From: Dipteris shenzhenensis
Taxonomy: Eukaryota > Polypodiophyta > Polypodiopsida > Gleicheniales
DNA: 64,000 bases
Assembly (NCBI GenBank): GCA_047967505.1
Contig: CM106539.1
Strand: one strand, 5' to 3'
Under the pieces are notes generated by a model. That model did no database searches, was not told where the DNA came from, and saw only the letters and a program-made list of their open reading frames with translations. A program made the position numbers and the translations under genes. Shown in pieces: positions 11,338 to 22,150 of this stretch (position 1 is the stretch's first letter; each line of letters starts with the position of its first letter).

Positions 11338-11809
11338 CTGGAAACCACACACTTATCATGTAGGCTCAAGAGTCTATACAACTTTGTAAACCTATATTGA
11401 ACTTCTGAGGCAAGATTTTGAGGCATGCACATGTGCACTTAAGAAATCGCACGAGTGTTGTTCATAATATTTAAAGCAGATCACTACCTTCACCTCTCTT
11501 GCCCTCACCCAAACAATAAAACAAGACACAGAAATGTTGTAAAATACAATTTGCAATGATCAAGACTCTTCAAATATGTTTATCTAAATGCTTAAAGTGT
11601 CCATTATGTAAAAAAAGTAAAGAAAGTGTGTAGATTTGTTGCAGTTGCCAGAGCGTGCAATCTGCATAACTGTTAATTCCAACCAACCTAAAAGAGACAT
11701 TAGTTCTTGTGAAAACTAAAATCCATCAATATTGGCTGTCTCAGTCTTTTTGTCAAGTTTCCACCTTATCAACCGAAACGGATTGTTCCAATAAAATTGA
11801 CTTTATTAC
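11338..11809 (-). other. Host intron of 472 bp between exons d and e
   Basis: The intron runs from a GTAATAAAG donor to a TTTCCAG acceptor. It is the only moderately short intron apart from the 139-bp one between exons a and b, and I see no mobile element in it. Confidence 0.8.
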
Positions 11810-11912
11810 CTCCAAGAAAGTTGGGAGAATATTGAAAACCATAGATGTGAGTACAAAATTTATTGCACGAGTCCCCCGATCAATGATACGATTTAGAGCA
11901 CCAGTTTGTCGG
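11810..11912 (-). CDS. ATM3: Mitochondrial ABC transporter (ATM/ABCB25 type), exon d
   Basis: The exon is 103 nt. It begins after TTGGCTGCAG with one base completing a serine codon started in the 44-nt exon, then reads [20 protein letters not shown] and ends PTFLE before GTAATA. [19 protein letters not shown] is the hallmark block of the ATM subfamily, near the cytosol/matrix-facing coupling helices of the first membrane domain. The reading frame is intact. Phase (2 to 0) matches both neighbours. No stop or frameshift was seen, so the gene looks functional in this part. Confidence 0.95.
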
Positions 11913-12299
11913 CTGCAGCCAATGCAAAATAGGTTTGAATCATTTAAACCGAGATATTTCTTTAATTCAGAATAAAAGATTATTAACAATGCCTTTATGT
12001 TGTCCATCTTAGCCAATCCAGCAACAATTCTGATTCAAAAAGTCACAAATCAAAGACTTTACAAGGGATCAAACACATCGACGTTAATAACAAGAGCTTT
12101 CAGTAATGGGCTCCTACTTAATTGCAGTAGTTGGGAGGCGAGTCTCCTATCAAGTCATTGAGTAAAGAGTTAAGAGGTTACCCTACATTGGTATAAGAAA
12201 GTGAGAAACAAAGATTCAGTCTATACCTAAGGGGCAGGATTTCCATAGATTGAAAATTCAATCTATTCCACTGAGCTAAAGTTCACTGAGGCAAGTTTG
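11913..12299 (-). other. Host intron next to exon d
   Basis: Intron sequence upstream of exon d on the minus strand. No coding block or repeat was recognised. Confidence 0.4.
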
Positions 12300-12720
12300 C
12301 TCTTGGAGCAAAGCTTATAAGTGGTCGTCAAAGTTTGAAAATATTTTTCTTAAGGAATTCCTTCAAGAGAATGAACAAGAAAACTTGGGGGGCATGAGAT
12401 TCTCTGAGACTGGGAAGGTTCCCATTGAATCACAATGTTGCAAGGTATTCGAGGCAATTCTTAAGTTAGAAGACCTCAATGGACTTAGGGCCTTCATATG
12501 TGGTCTTACAGATGACTATAAGGTACCCCTAAAACTTTGAATGAGGCTATTAGGTTTGCTCAAATCTATCATGATTATTTAGAAGTCTAAAGCCCTAGTT
12601 GAAACAACAGTAATGAGCCCAGCGTTGAAAGGCCTAAGGGCCAAATGGGCTGAGTTAAAGAAATCAATACCCAATTAAGATATCATAAAGGAAAGTAGAA
12701 TGTGGTAGCCGATGCATGAG
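12300..12720 (+). pseudogene. Possible LTR-element gag scrap
   Basis: In one frame the stretch reads KVFEAILKLEDLNGLRAF followed by ICGLTDDYKVPL, then a damaged NEAIRFAQIYHDYLEV-like run. This resembles the helical part of a Gypsy-type retrotransposon gag. There are frameshifts, and no other part of such an element is adjacent. The call is tentative. Confidence 0.35.
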
Positions 12721-12830
12721 TCGGATGCCTATCATAATGAACTCAGATTTACTCACGCGCGCACATACATACATACATAGATACATATATACACACATAC
12801 TATACATACATACATACACACACTTTTTTT
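12721..12830. repeat. CATA/CA microsatellite cluster
   Basis: Imperfect (CATA)n and CA repeats lie next to the poly-A side of the L1-like LINE on the minus strand. On that strand the order is A-run, then GTGTGTATGTATG, as in the LINE E tails. Confidence 0.7.
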
Positions 12831-14510
12831 GTAAAAAAAACTATTTCATTAAGAGCAATGCACATTCATAACGGTCCCAAAGTGGAACAGCTATGACTCA
12901 TAGACTTGAAGCACTGATAGAACACTTCCAAACAACTCGCCCAAAAGGTCTCTAAGAGAATGTGCATCTTGGAGAGACCGATGCAAGGATGAATGAAAGA
13001 AATGGAGAACATCGACGAAACAATGCACTTACAATCGGAATGTTACGAGCGTGATATAATGACCATAGAGCCCAAAAACGATACCAAGAAAATAAGTGAG
13101 CATAGCCCGGTCTAGAGGCATATCAATCAAACAACTAGAGCTGTTTGCCAAAAGTAATCCCACGTAAAAAAGCATGAGGATCCACCCTCAGCTTGGAAAG
13201 AAAGTCACGAGCAGTAGGACTGGTCCAGAAGACATGTAGCACTCTCCCTCGGATGTGAACAAGTAGGGCAGACTGAGGAAGCAACATATCAGGCACTCAA
13301 TAAAGATCCCACCAGTAAGGCCCCTACTAGACAACCCCACAAGAAAACCCTTTGTTTGAGAGGAAGCTTACTACTCCACCTTGCACCAAGTAAAGGCTTA
13401 TAAAGATGCCAAAAAAGATTTCCATGCTGCTGGATCCAGGGCTGTGAAAGCAAGAGATGATAAGCTCTTTAGCAGAGAGATCTGCAAATGAAAAAGGGGT
13501 GCAGCCCGGAGAGGCCTGATCAAACTTCCAATCCAACAAAAAGAGTGGTAAACAAGCGGGCGATAGGCTGAAAAGGCGGTAGCATAGTGATGAGAGTGCA
13601 TCAAATAAATCTGTAATGCAAACCCAAATAGGATTGTCTGATAGCCTGAGGAAAAGAAAGAGTGCAGCCCCAATCAACATCCTGCACTGTAGGAACACCC
13701 AAACAATGCAGGAGATACACCTTTCTAGGCTAAAGACGGGCCAAAGGGGGATCAAACACCCGGCTCCAAGGAATGCTCTGCAAACGAAGGGAATTTCCTA
13801 GATCTGGAGGGCGACACGACCAATGCACATGAGCCAGAATCATGTATCAGGCAAGGGGGCAGCCAGGAATACAACTATCCATGTGCCCAAAAAATAAAAT
13901 AAAAAACAGCGGGAATCCAATGACCAAAGGCATCTGTGCGAAGAAAGCCAACCAGACAGGAAAGCATAAGAGAGTGGCCTTATGAGCCAACATATGAATG
14001 TGAATGTTGAGGATGTTCAAACCCCCATGCATCTTGGGTGAACAAACAAAAGTGTATTTAAGAAGGTGGAGCACCTTACGATCATGCTTGGTGTGCCAAA
14101 GCCATTCCATAACCTTGGTGATAAACTTTTGAATGTCAACACATGACCAGCAAATAAAACTGCCAAGAGGATGGACTCCACAATTTGAAGGCGAACAATG
14201 CAGCCTTCCAATAGTCTTGCTTATGAAAAAGCTTCTGTAACACCCAAAGCTTCTCTAGGGTAGGGAGATATTCCAATATATAGGATAACCCAAATGACGC
14301 ACCACTGATCAGAAGGAAGTAGGAGGCCCAACCACAAAAGGTGATGCCAATCACACTCACGCAGAGGCAAAAGTTGTTGTGTAGCAAAATTCACTTTCAG
14401 CCCAGCTGCGAGACCAAACAAATCAAGCACCTGCAGAAGATTTCTAACGTCAGCTTCCACGTTCTGTAGAAAGAAAAAGGACTCATCTGCATAAGCTTAT
14501 CTCACAAATG
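12831..14510 (-). mobile_element. L1-like LINE, 3' half
   Basis: Read on the minus strand it starts near 14490 with a damaged active-site block (ADDSFFFLQNVEADVRNLLQ), then LLQVLDLFGLAAGLKVNF, typical of the region after the YADD motif in plant L1 elements. KMHGGLNILNIHIHMLAHKA lies near 14000, in the place of the conserved GGLG(V/I) block downstream of the reverse transcriptase. The C-terminal zinc-binding region follows with frameshifts to about 13330. The 3' end has an A/T-rich stretch and GTGTGTATG repeats. The element is 5' truncated and dead. Confidence 0.7.
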
Positions 14511-15387
14511 GTGTGCCTCCAGGAAAGTCAACACAACGCAAGCATCTATTGGAGGTCAGCATCTCCTGATGTCACACAGGTAGGCTAGGTCACGAATGAG
14601 GGCCTTGTTGTGGGTGTGACCCCCCCCCCATGAAGTTCACCTAGTGTAGAGTAGGCCAGATCTTCCTGTGTGGAGGAGGCTCAAGGCCCGATGGGGCCAC
14701 TATGATGGTGCACTGCTGCTAGGGCTCCCAGGAGGGTCCACCTCTGTTTAGGGCTCCTTTATGGCCTGCTGGTTGCTGCGAGGCAGCCCCTGTTGTGGCG
14801 CTTTGTGATGGCCAGCCTAGGGGGCTTGCACGGCCACTCTTTGAGGAGGAGACCTACCCAATAGAGGCCTTTTATAGGCCGAGTTGGGCCAACCTCCTGG
14901 TCGGACTCTATATGGCTTTCTAGTAGCCTCTTTATAGGGCTGAGGGGGTCAGCCCCTAGGAGCTTCTGAGTCGGCCCCATAGGCAGGGGTTTCAGCCCCT
15001 TTATAGAGCTGTGTGCCACCCCTCCATGTGCTTTAGGGGGTTGTCCCATCTAGATCTTGGGTTGGTCCACATGACCAGCCGACTAGGGGGTTGGCTGCCC
15101 ATATATAGGCCCCCCTCCCCTCACTTGTTATCTCAATGTGGAGCAGTTGTGCCTATATCAACAGAGAGTTTCCCCCAACGGTTAAGGGGCTTTGTCCTGA
15201 GATCACTTACAATCTCTCGTCTCTCTTTCCGCCGTACCCCTCTGCTAGCCCCTCCACTCAGCCTCTCCGCCTCAGTGACCCCTCACCTACTCCCCCTGCC
15301 CTCCGCCCCCTCTCTCTAGATCACATAGACACCATACCCTCTCTAGATCACCGACACTCCCTTCACAATGCAGCCCTTATCACCCAC
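14511..15387 (+). other. GC-rich LTR-like or leader sequence
   Basis: The region has many short repeated phrases such as CCCTTTATAG(G/A)GCTG and GTCAGCCCCT, and a TATATAGG box near 15111 followed by a pyrimidine-rich stretch. That is the layout of an LTR promoter, but I could not fix TG/CA ends or a primer site. No protein is supported. The last about 100 bp lead into the truncated LINE A1. Confidence 0.35.
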
Positions 15388-17821
15388 TCACACTATCACA
15401 CCCATCCACAAAGCAGGAGATCCCATGGATCCAGGGAATTATAGGACCATCATGATTGGACATGTTATGTCCAAGATCTATGCATTAGTGTTAGATGGCG
15501 AGGTCAGTGCTCGCACAGAGGTACAGAGGCTCAGGGCATCCGGACAGGCCGGTTTCAGGGCGGATCACTCGACTTACGATCACATTTTGACACTTAGAGG
15601 GATCATTGAGGAGGCCAGACACAGGAGACAGAGAGTATATTGTTGCTTTGTGGTTTTCCGCAAGGCATTCGACACCGTTCCCCGCACCTGACTCGTCAGA
15701 CGCCTGCAGGAGTTAGGCTACGACTCGGAGGTTATCTGGGCAGTAGTAGCTCTCTATGAGCCGGTGGCGGGCCAGGTCAGGATTGGCACCAGCTGGACCC
15801 CAGAGATCACGAGCACTATCGGAGTCAAACAAGGATGTCCCTTGTCACCGACTCTATTTGGCCTCTACATCGACGAGCTCGAGACCACCATCAAGACACT
15901 CGGAGGTGCAGGCTGCTCTCTTGCGGAGGCTGTCATCCAGATTCTCCTATACGCAGACGATGTAGTACTACTATCCTCTTCTGCTACTGGTCTTCAGCGA
16001 CACCTGGATGGACTTCAAGTCTTCTGTGATACACATGACTTGAAGGTCAACCTTGGGAAAACCAAGGTGATGATCTTCAACACTTCCAGACCCGCTATGC
16101 ACCGAGAGCAGTTCCTCTTCGCCAGCAACACTGTTGAGATAGCTGACTCTTACACATACTTGGGCGTTGTCTTCTCAGGCCCGATCTTCACGATGCGCCC
16201 GGCCATGCAGGCCAGGATCAGCCGAGGCTACGCCGCTCTCGCCAGGCTGGAGCGACAGTGTTCCACTCCCACTTCCAGGCCCCACGGACCAAGTCTCTCC
16301 TTTTTGATTCTTTGGTCCGCCCAGCAGGCATGTACGGTAGCCCGTGGTGGGGAGCTGACCTTTCAGACACAGAGTGGGCTCGAGTCGAGCGCCTACAGAT
16401 ACTGATGTTTGCTCGGATGATCCATAGCAAACCATTCGTACCACACCAGATCATTCTAGTAGAGTTCGGCGCCTCACCCCTACAACTCGATGCGGCTTTC
16501 CAGGCTATCACTTATCTACACAGAGTCAGGGATTTCAGCTCCTCCTCCGACGGTCGCCTCCGCCTACCTTGGCTAGCCCTATCCTCCTCTATGGCCTTAT
16601 CCGTTGATGGGGACCAGCGATGTTGGTATAGTCGTCTTTCCAGTTGGTTCACCCGACTGGGCCTCGACTTAGACCGGTTGCCTCCTTTTCAGTACAGCCT
16701 CGACGCTCCACCATCTCCCCTCTCCCCCACTGACCAAGAGGTCAACCGGCTCATTCGAGCAGATCTGCTCCAGCTCCACACCTGGCGGACCTGGTTTCTT
16801 CACCCCGAGCTTCCTGTGAAGCTCGACTTCTACCGCCGACACTGCCTCCAGATCTCACAGGAGGGCTTCATCACACCTCCCGGTTACACACAGCTTCATC
16901 TACCACATGTGCTCCGGATCTCCCTCGGTCAGTTTAGGGTTTCGTCACACCGATTACGAATCGAGAGCGAACGCGCAGAGGGTATCCCACGAGAGGGCCG
17001 CCTTTGCCCACTTTGCGACTTGCAGGAGATCGAGTCGGAGGAGCACTTTGCTTTTAGATGTCCTATCTATTATGCCATTCGAGGCCGGTACCACTGCCTC
17101 TTTCGCGACGGATTCGGCCCCCTCCCACACATGCTGCAGTTCCCGGATCAACGATGCCTAGCCTCTTTCTTACATGAGATGACTCGCCACCGAGATACCT
17201 CTCTCCGAGCACGGCGACACACGCAGCACACACAGCGTGAGGACACCCAGCGGCCCATCACTGATTTCTTCCAGTCACAGGATACCTTTCCTCAGTCTAG
17301 CCAACGACCTGGACATGAGCGAGAGCCAGAGCCATGACAGCTGTGCCAGCAGACAGACTCACACATCCGGGTCCATGACATCTCGTCTCTGCTCTCTGCC
17401 CGCCCCACCGGGGTTACCATTGCCCTCATCCACAGGGCCACCCGCCGCCCCCGACGACCGAGCTCGACTAGGCTGCGTGACGTCAGAGGCCAATCATCTA
17501 TCGCAGGGTTTTTTCCGGCCTCCCATTTGACGGCCCCTCTATGATTGGTCTCTGACGATCACCACCTGCACATATATATTGTATCTCCCCCCTCTGCCCC
17601 ATTTTTTGGTCCCCCCCCCCTTCTTTTTTGTATCATCTGGAGGTAGGCACATATTTTTTGTATCAGGACTAGACACACCGTCCTTCATAACCTCTTTTTT
17701 GTAGAAACGGTTGGCTGGCCCGTTTTGAGACCGCCACCGTTATGCTCATTGTATCAGTTATCTTTAGTCTCATAGACCTTCACGATCTCCCGAAGACTTT
17801 GATAAACTTTCTTTCTTTCTT

Positions 17822-17868
<47 letters not shown>
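15388..17868 (+). mobile_element. LINE A1, 5'-truncated, with PIP box and CT tail
   Basis: The copy starts inside the reverse transcriptase (PIHKAGDPMDPGNYRTIMIG). KQGCPLSPTLFGLYIDELET lies near 15830 and the active site ILLYADDVVLLSS near 15945, followed by NLGKTKVMIFNTS. An in-frame TGA lies at about 15689, and a frameshift falls near 16255. The second half (to 17337) carries CPLCDLQEIESEEHFAFRCP, a CX2CX9HX4C finger, then IRGRYHCLFRDGFGPL. The tail contains QRPITDFF at 17248-17271, matching the PCNA-binding consensus QxxIxxFF. About 470 bp of 3' UTR lead to the CATAGACC hairpin, AAACTTTC and TTTC/CT repeats (17806-17868). A half-LINE begins directly after. Confidence 0.9.
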
Positions 17869-17871
<3 letters not shown>

Positions 17872-19125
17872 CGTACCTCTCCGTCCATACAGCCCGTTGC
17901 CCGTCAGCAGCCCGCCACCCGTCAGCCCTTCGCCTCAGCCAACAACAAACACACTAGCCCTAACCCGGAGTTGGGCTAAACCCCGAACCCAACCCGGGGG
18001 TTAGGTTCAACTAGGGGGTTCAACAAACAGCAAATTATGGACTGGCATACCCTCTCCTCCAAGTCCCCCTCAACTCCTTCAACCTCCATCAAGACTCAGT
18101 ACTCTGCCGTTGCAGCCATGCAACCTCTCCTTATGCAGGGAATTACCAACAAGAAGGCTCAAAACAACCCATCCTTGGGCAACAGGATCATATTTTTTAT
18201 CTGCAACAGGCAGTGAGAGAGCTAAGATTGGATCTAGCAGAAGTAAAGGCTCAACTTCACATTCTAGAAGGGCCTGGTAAGCAAGCAGTAATTGATGAGG
18301 CTGTAAAATCTTGTAAGGATTCCCCCCCTACCCCGTAGCTAGTCTCTATAGTCAAAGATCTTGTTCACATTGAAGTACAAACAGCTAAGAAGTTGAAAGT
18401 GGACACCAAAGCAAGTAAGTCTGATATTCAAGCAAAGATTAAAGAACACAAAGCTAGAAGTGATAATGCGCTGAAGATTAGAATAAGATCTTGTTCACAT
18501 TGAAGTGGACACCAAAGCAAGTAAGTCCGATATTCAAGCAGAGATTAAAAAACACGAAGCTAGAAGTGATAATGCGCTGAAGATTAGAATAGGGGACCCA
18601 AAAGATTGGTACAAAGAGGAAGGCACATAGTGTGAAATATTGGCAAAGATCAAAGCAAGCTTGCCCAACATTGAATAGGTGGATGATGATGATCAGGATG
18701 ATGACGACTCCATGCCAACTTCTATTATGCACTATAAAGGTCATGCAATCCTTACACTGAAGTCAAAAGATATGCGGAAATCTTAGAAGCTGAAGGGTAC
18801 CAAAGTATGGATAGCAGAGGAGCTTACACAGGCTCAACTCAAGAATAAGGCAGCTGAATTAGCTGAAGTCAAGGCTCCCAGAAAGGATGGAAAATGGGCA
18901 GTTTACCGTGAAGGCGTAGCTCTAATCAGAGAGTTTAAATCAAAACCAAAAGACTCTCAGTCTTAAACTGATATATGGCTGTTTACTCTTTCAGACTATT
19001 ATGTAGGTACTCTGGGTTGCTTTTGCACTCCTTGGGAGCTGCCATGTGCCCTCCCTAAAGTAGATGTACTAGAGGGTTTCTTGCTGTCCCATAGACCTTT
19101 TGGTCCCCAAGTGGACATTAATAGA

Positions 19126-19159
<34 letters not shown>

Positions 19160-19170
19160 CTCTCTCCCTT
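17869..19170 (+). mobile_element. Half-LINE 1: ORF1-only element with LINE 3' end
   Basis: The element starts at the end of the LINE A1 CT tail. A 5' UTR of about 170 bp leads to an ORF1 at about 18037 (MDWHTLSSKS). A coiled-coil-like segment follows (YLQQAVRELRLDLAEVKAQL near 18200), then an RNA-binding-like middle. The C-terminal block is GTKVWIAEELTQAQLKN then GKWAVYREG, the same motif as in ORF1 of LINE A2 and C1. The stop lies at 18964-18966. Only about 120 bp of UTR separate it from the shared hairpin (CATAGACCTTTTGGTCC), ATTAATAGAC and TTTC repeats. There is no endonuclease or reverse transcriptase. Several stops and a duplication make this copy dead. A second copy with the same layout is at 60117-60700. 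Confidence 0.75.
18357..18597 (+). repeat. Tandem duplication within half-LINE ORF1
   Basis: A block starting AGATCTTGTTCACATTGAAG and ending GAAGATTAGAATA occurs twice in a row, the second copy beginning near 18487 and lacking about 20 bases. It repeats about 40 codons of the linker between coiled coil and C-terminal block. Confidence 0.85.
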
Positions 19171-20288
19171 CTAGTTATGTTTGTGTGTGGTTTGCTCTCT
19201 CACTCTCTCCATTTCTGTTCACATCTGCTGCACTTCTCACAACATCGCTGCGAAAACAAAGCGTCCATATGCATCAACAATGGATGAGTAGTGACTGCAA
19301 AACGCAGGGCACTGAGAGGACAGCCTTGACGGAAAGAGCGCCCAATGAAGGGAGGGCATCAGATAATAGGAAAGAAGATGTGCCCTCTTCACAAAGCCAG
19401 TTACAACATTTTGCATCATAGGACCAAAGCTCAACCGCCTCATGACATCTGCAATAAAATCCTATCTCACACTGTCAAATGCTTTTTCTATATCCACCTG
19501 CATGATCAAGACATCCTGATGGGTATATTTGGCATATTCAGTGCCAATATAAGCATTGGCAATGTTATCCCCATGATCTATCTTCATGGCACAAAACCAT
19601 AATGAGCAAGGTGCTAGCCCAAATATAAGAAATGTGATAGGCGTAAAACAAGCATAAGGCCTTTTGGGAATCAAACGCAGCAGACCCTTTTTCTGTTATA
19701 AAGGCATAGTGCCAAAAATCCAAGCATGATTAATTATGTGCAACAAAACAGGGCTGAGCGATCCCAAAATTCAGCAAAAAACTCAACTGTGAGGGTATTC
19801 CAACCCGGGGTTTTAGAGCGCCTCAACTTAGACAAGAATTATTGATCAATGAAAGGCAATTCCAGATCATGTGCTTCCTCCTCCGATAGAATAGGACAAA
19901 CATTACGAAGAAGAGTATTCTGGCCATCAACCTCTAGAGGCAAAGTAGGAGGGGCAGCAAACATATAAGGATAATATTTCTGCACTTCAACATGAACCTT
20001 GTTACCTATTCATCATCCATGAGCCATCCTGGCACAGCACCTAATGCAAAGTATGCATACGGTCGGAAGTGTGAAGGTTTAAAGAAGGCCTTGGAAGAGC
20101 AGCCTGTGTCCTACATGGATTTCTGACAAGAATGAAGCTGCCATTTGCTTAACTTTTGTTGATCATTTTCAGTCAAAGCAACAAAGAGATGCCTTAAGGC
20201 AGATTGGCCATCCAAAGATAATTGGCACTGCTGCGCAACAGAAGTTAAGTGCTGAATTAAAGCCTTAGCATGTATCACTTTGCGACAT
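19171..20288 (-). mobile_element. LINE H (L1-like), reverse transcriptase part
   Basis: On the minus strand the sequence gives YTHQDVLIMQVDIEKAFDSV, the A motif of the reverse transcriptase, preceded by ANAYIGTEYA. MRRLSFGPMMQNVVTGF follows, with the next blocks decayed. The matching endonuclease lies at 22151-23272 on the same strand, so the two parts are one element opened by the satellite-like repeat and LINE F1. The 3' part is missing, cut at the half-LINE 1 tail. Confidence 0.7.
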
Positions 20289-20716
20289 GGTATAATCATA
20301 CTGATGCACAATTTTTTGGCATCTATGCACTATATAGGCTCAAAATTGAGAAAATGTGCATGTTGCACCATGCAAATGATGTTTGAATCTTATAAAATTC
20401 TGTAAAAAATAAGTTCCACACTTTTTAAAATGTCTTTTCAAAGTTTATTAACCATCAAACACCAAGTTATGGTATAAACATACACATGCACCTTTTTTGA
20501 TAGTAATGCATCATCCATGGTAAAAAATGTGCATGTCGCACCACACAAATGATGTACGATCCTTATGAAGATATGCAAGTATAATGTCACTACTTATTGA
20601 AAGTCCTCTACAAATTTTTGTGACCATTGGCAATCTATCCCAATGGTATAAGTGTACCGATGCACAATTTTATGCAATTACACACCGTGCATGTTCGAAA
20701 ATGGTAAAATATTAAA
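20289..20716. repeat. Tandem repeat of about 174-182 bp
   Basis: Units start GGTATAATCAT (20289), GGTATAAACAT (20471) and GGTATAAGTGT (20645). Each has GATGCACAATTTT or its variant, then GTGCATGTTGCACCA and CAAATGATGT. Just over two copies are present. It interrupts LINE H together with LINE F1. Related phrases occur in the 36985-37640 insertion. Confidence 0.7.
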
Positions 20717-22150
20717 TGGGAGAGAGGCCCCGCCTACACAGTAGGCACTTGGAAATCTTTTATCAGGCTACCTGAGGATCAGAGACTGCAGTCCGTGAGT
20801 CACCTCAGAGGGGTAGCACGCAGGATTCAGCAGATAGATGCAGCCATCCCGGTGGAATGGACAGTTGAGTTGCCTATTACTTCCACCACTTGGATGGGGG
20901 CTTTTTCGAGGACATCAGTTCCTTTACAGGTGATCGCTCTCCGAGGTCTCGGGGAAGACACACTGGTCTTTGATGTTGGGGATGGAGGTTTACTTTCTAC
21001 ATCCAAGGATGGCATTCTTCTTGAGGTTGCCTTTTAGCCTGTCAGGATTGCTGGTTTTGTGGATCATGGAGCGGGCTTGCAGTGGTACTTAGACCCCGAC
21101 CCTCTGCTCTTGGCCTTGGGATCCTGGAGGTTGTGGTTATATGGAGGTGCACCTATCAGGTGCTTGCAGTGGGACCCAGGAGAGTGGGAGTGGATAGATC
21201 ATGGGCACCGAGAGAGGGGAATTCCCTTCTTTCGTTTCACGGTTGGTAATGCCAGGAGATTTCAGCTGAACAGTAGGGGTTGGATTCCCTCCAGAGCCCC
21301 CCATTGGGAAAGCTTCTTCATCACCGCAGATTTGCGTAGAAATTTCTAGAGGAGGCTCTGGAAATCCCTCAGAAATAGAAAGATCACTCTTTTCTTTTGG
21401 CTTTCTATTCATGGAGGGATTGCAGTGAACTTGTGGAGATCACGATTTGGGGTTGATCCCACTTGTCCTCGATGTCATTCTGCGGAGGAGTCAGTGCGAC
21501 ATTGCCTTTGGGACTGCAGTCAGGCGAGGACTGTTTGGAAAGGGGTTGCTCGGATACTCAGCATCTTTCACACTTCCCCTTTCTTCATGACTTGGGGCTC
21601 GGTCGCATGGTTATCTCTTACCGGGCCCCAGGTGTTTTATGAGGGTGAGCCTTCTTCTTGGGCACTCTCGGTCCGTCGGCAGGTGATAGAGCCCTGCTCT
21701 CTGCAGGATGTACCACTTACTCCCTTCAGAGCTTCTCATGTTTCAGTGGACACCTCTTGGGAGATTTTGGCTAGCATTTCCTCTTGGCACATTTGGAGAG
21801 CCAGATGTATTGAGGCCTTGGATGGCACCCAGATACACCCATCACAGGTGTTCACGGGTATTTGGACTGACACGATTCACACTTTGATAGCCATATAGGC
21901 TAGCATGCAGGGCCCTTCACGGGCAGCCTCTTGTAGAAGGACTATATTTCTTCGAGGTTGGAGGGGTTCTCCCTTTTTCTCGGAGGTTTCTACCGGATTA
22001 AGATGGCACTATCAGCCTCAATCCTTTCTTTTTGGCTCTTGAGCTTTTCGTGCATTGCATGATGTATCCCGTATGGAGCTTGCTCTGACGGTTTTTCTTT
22101 AATACTTAATAGAAGTCTCTTTTTGCCACAAAAAAAAAAAAAAAAAAGGT
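20717..22150 (+). mobile_element. LINE F1 (L1-like), 3' part with poly-A
   Basis: The copy covers the region after the reverse transcriptase. Blocks include SHLRGVARRIQQIDAAIP near 20800, WMGAFSRTSVPLQVIALRG near 20900 and, at 21425-21540, CPRCHSAEESVRHCLWDCSQ, the zinc-binding zf-RVT signature of plant L1 LINEs. It ends AATAGAAGTCTCTTTTTGCCAC plus an A-run at 22130-22148. In-frame stops lie near 21035 and 21350. The sister copy F2 lies at 44291-46163. The tail is poly-A, unlike families A, B and C. Confidence 0.85.
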
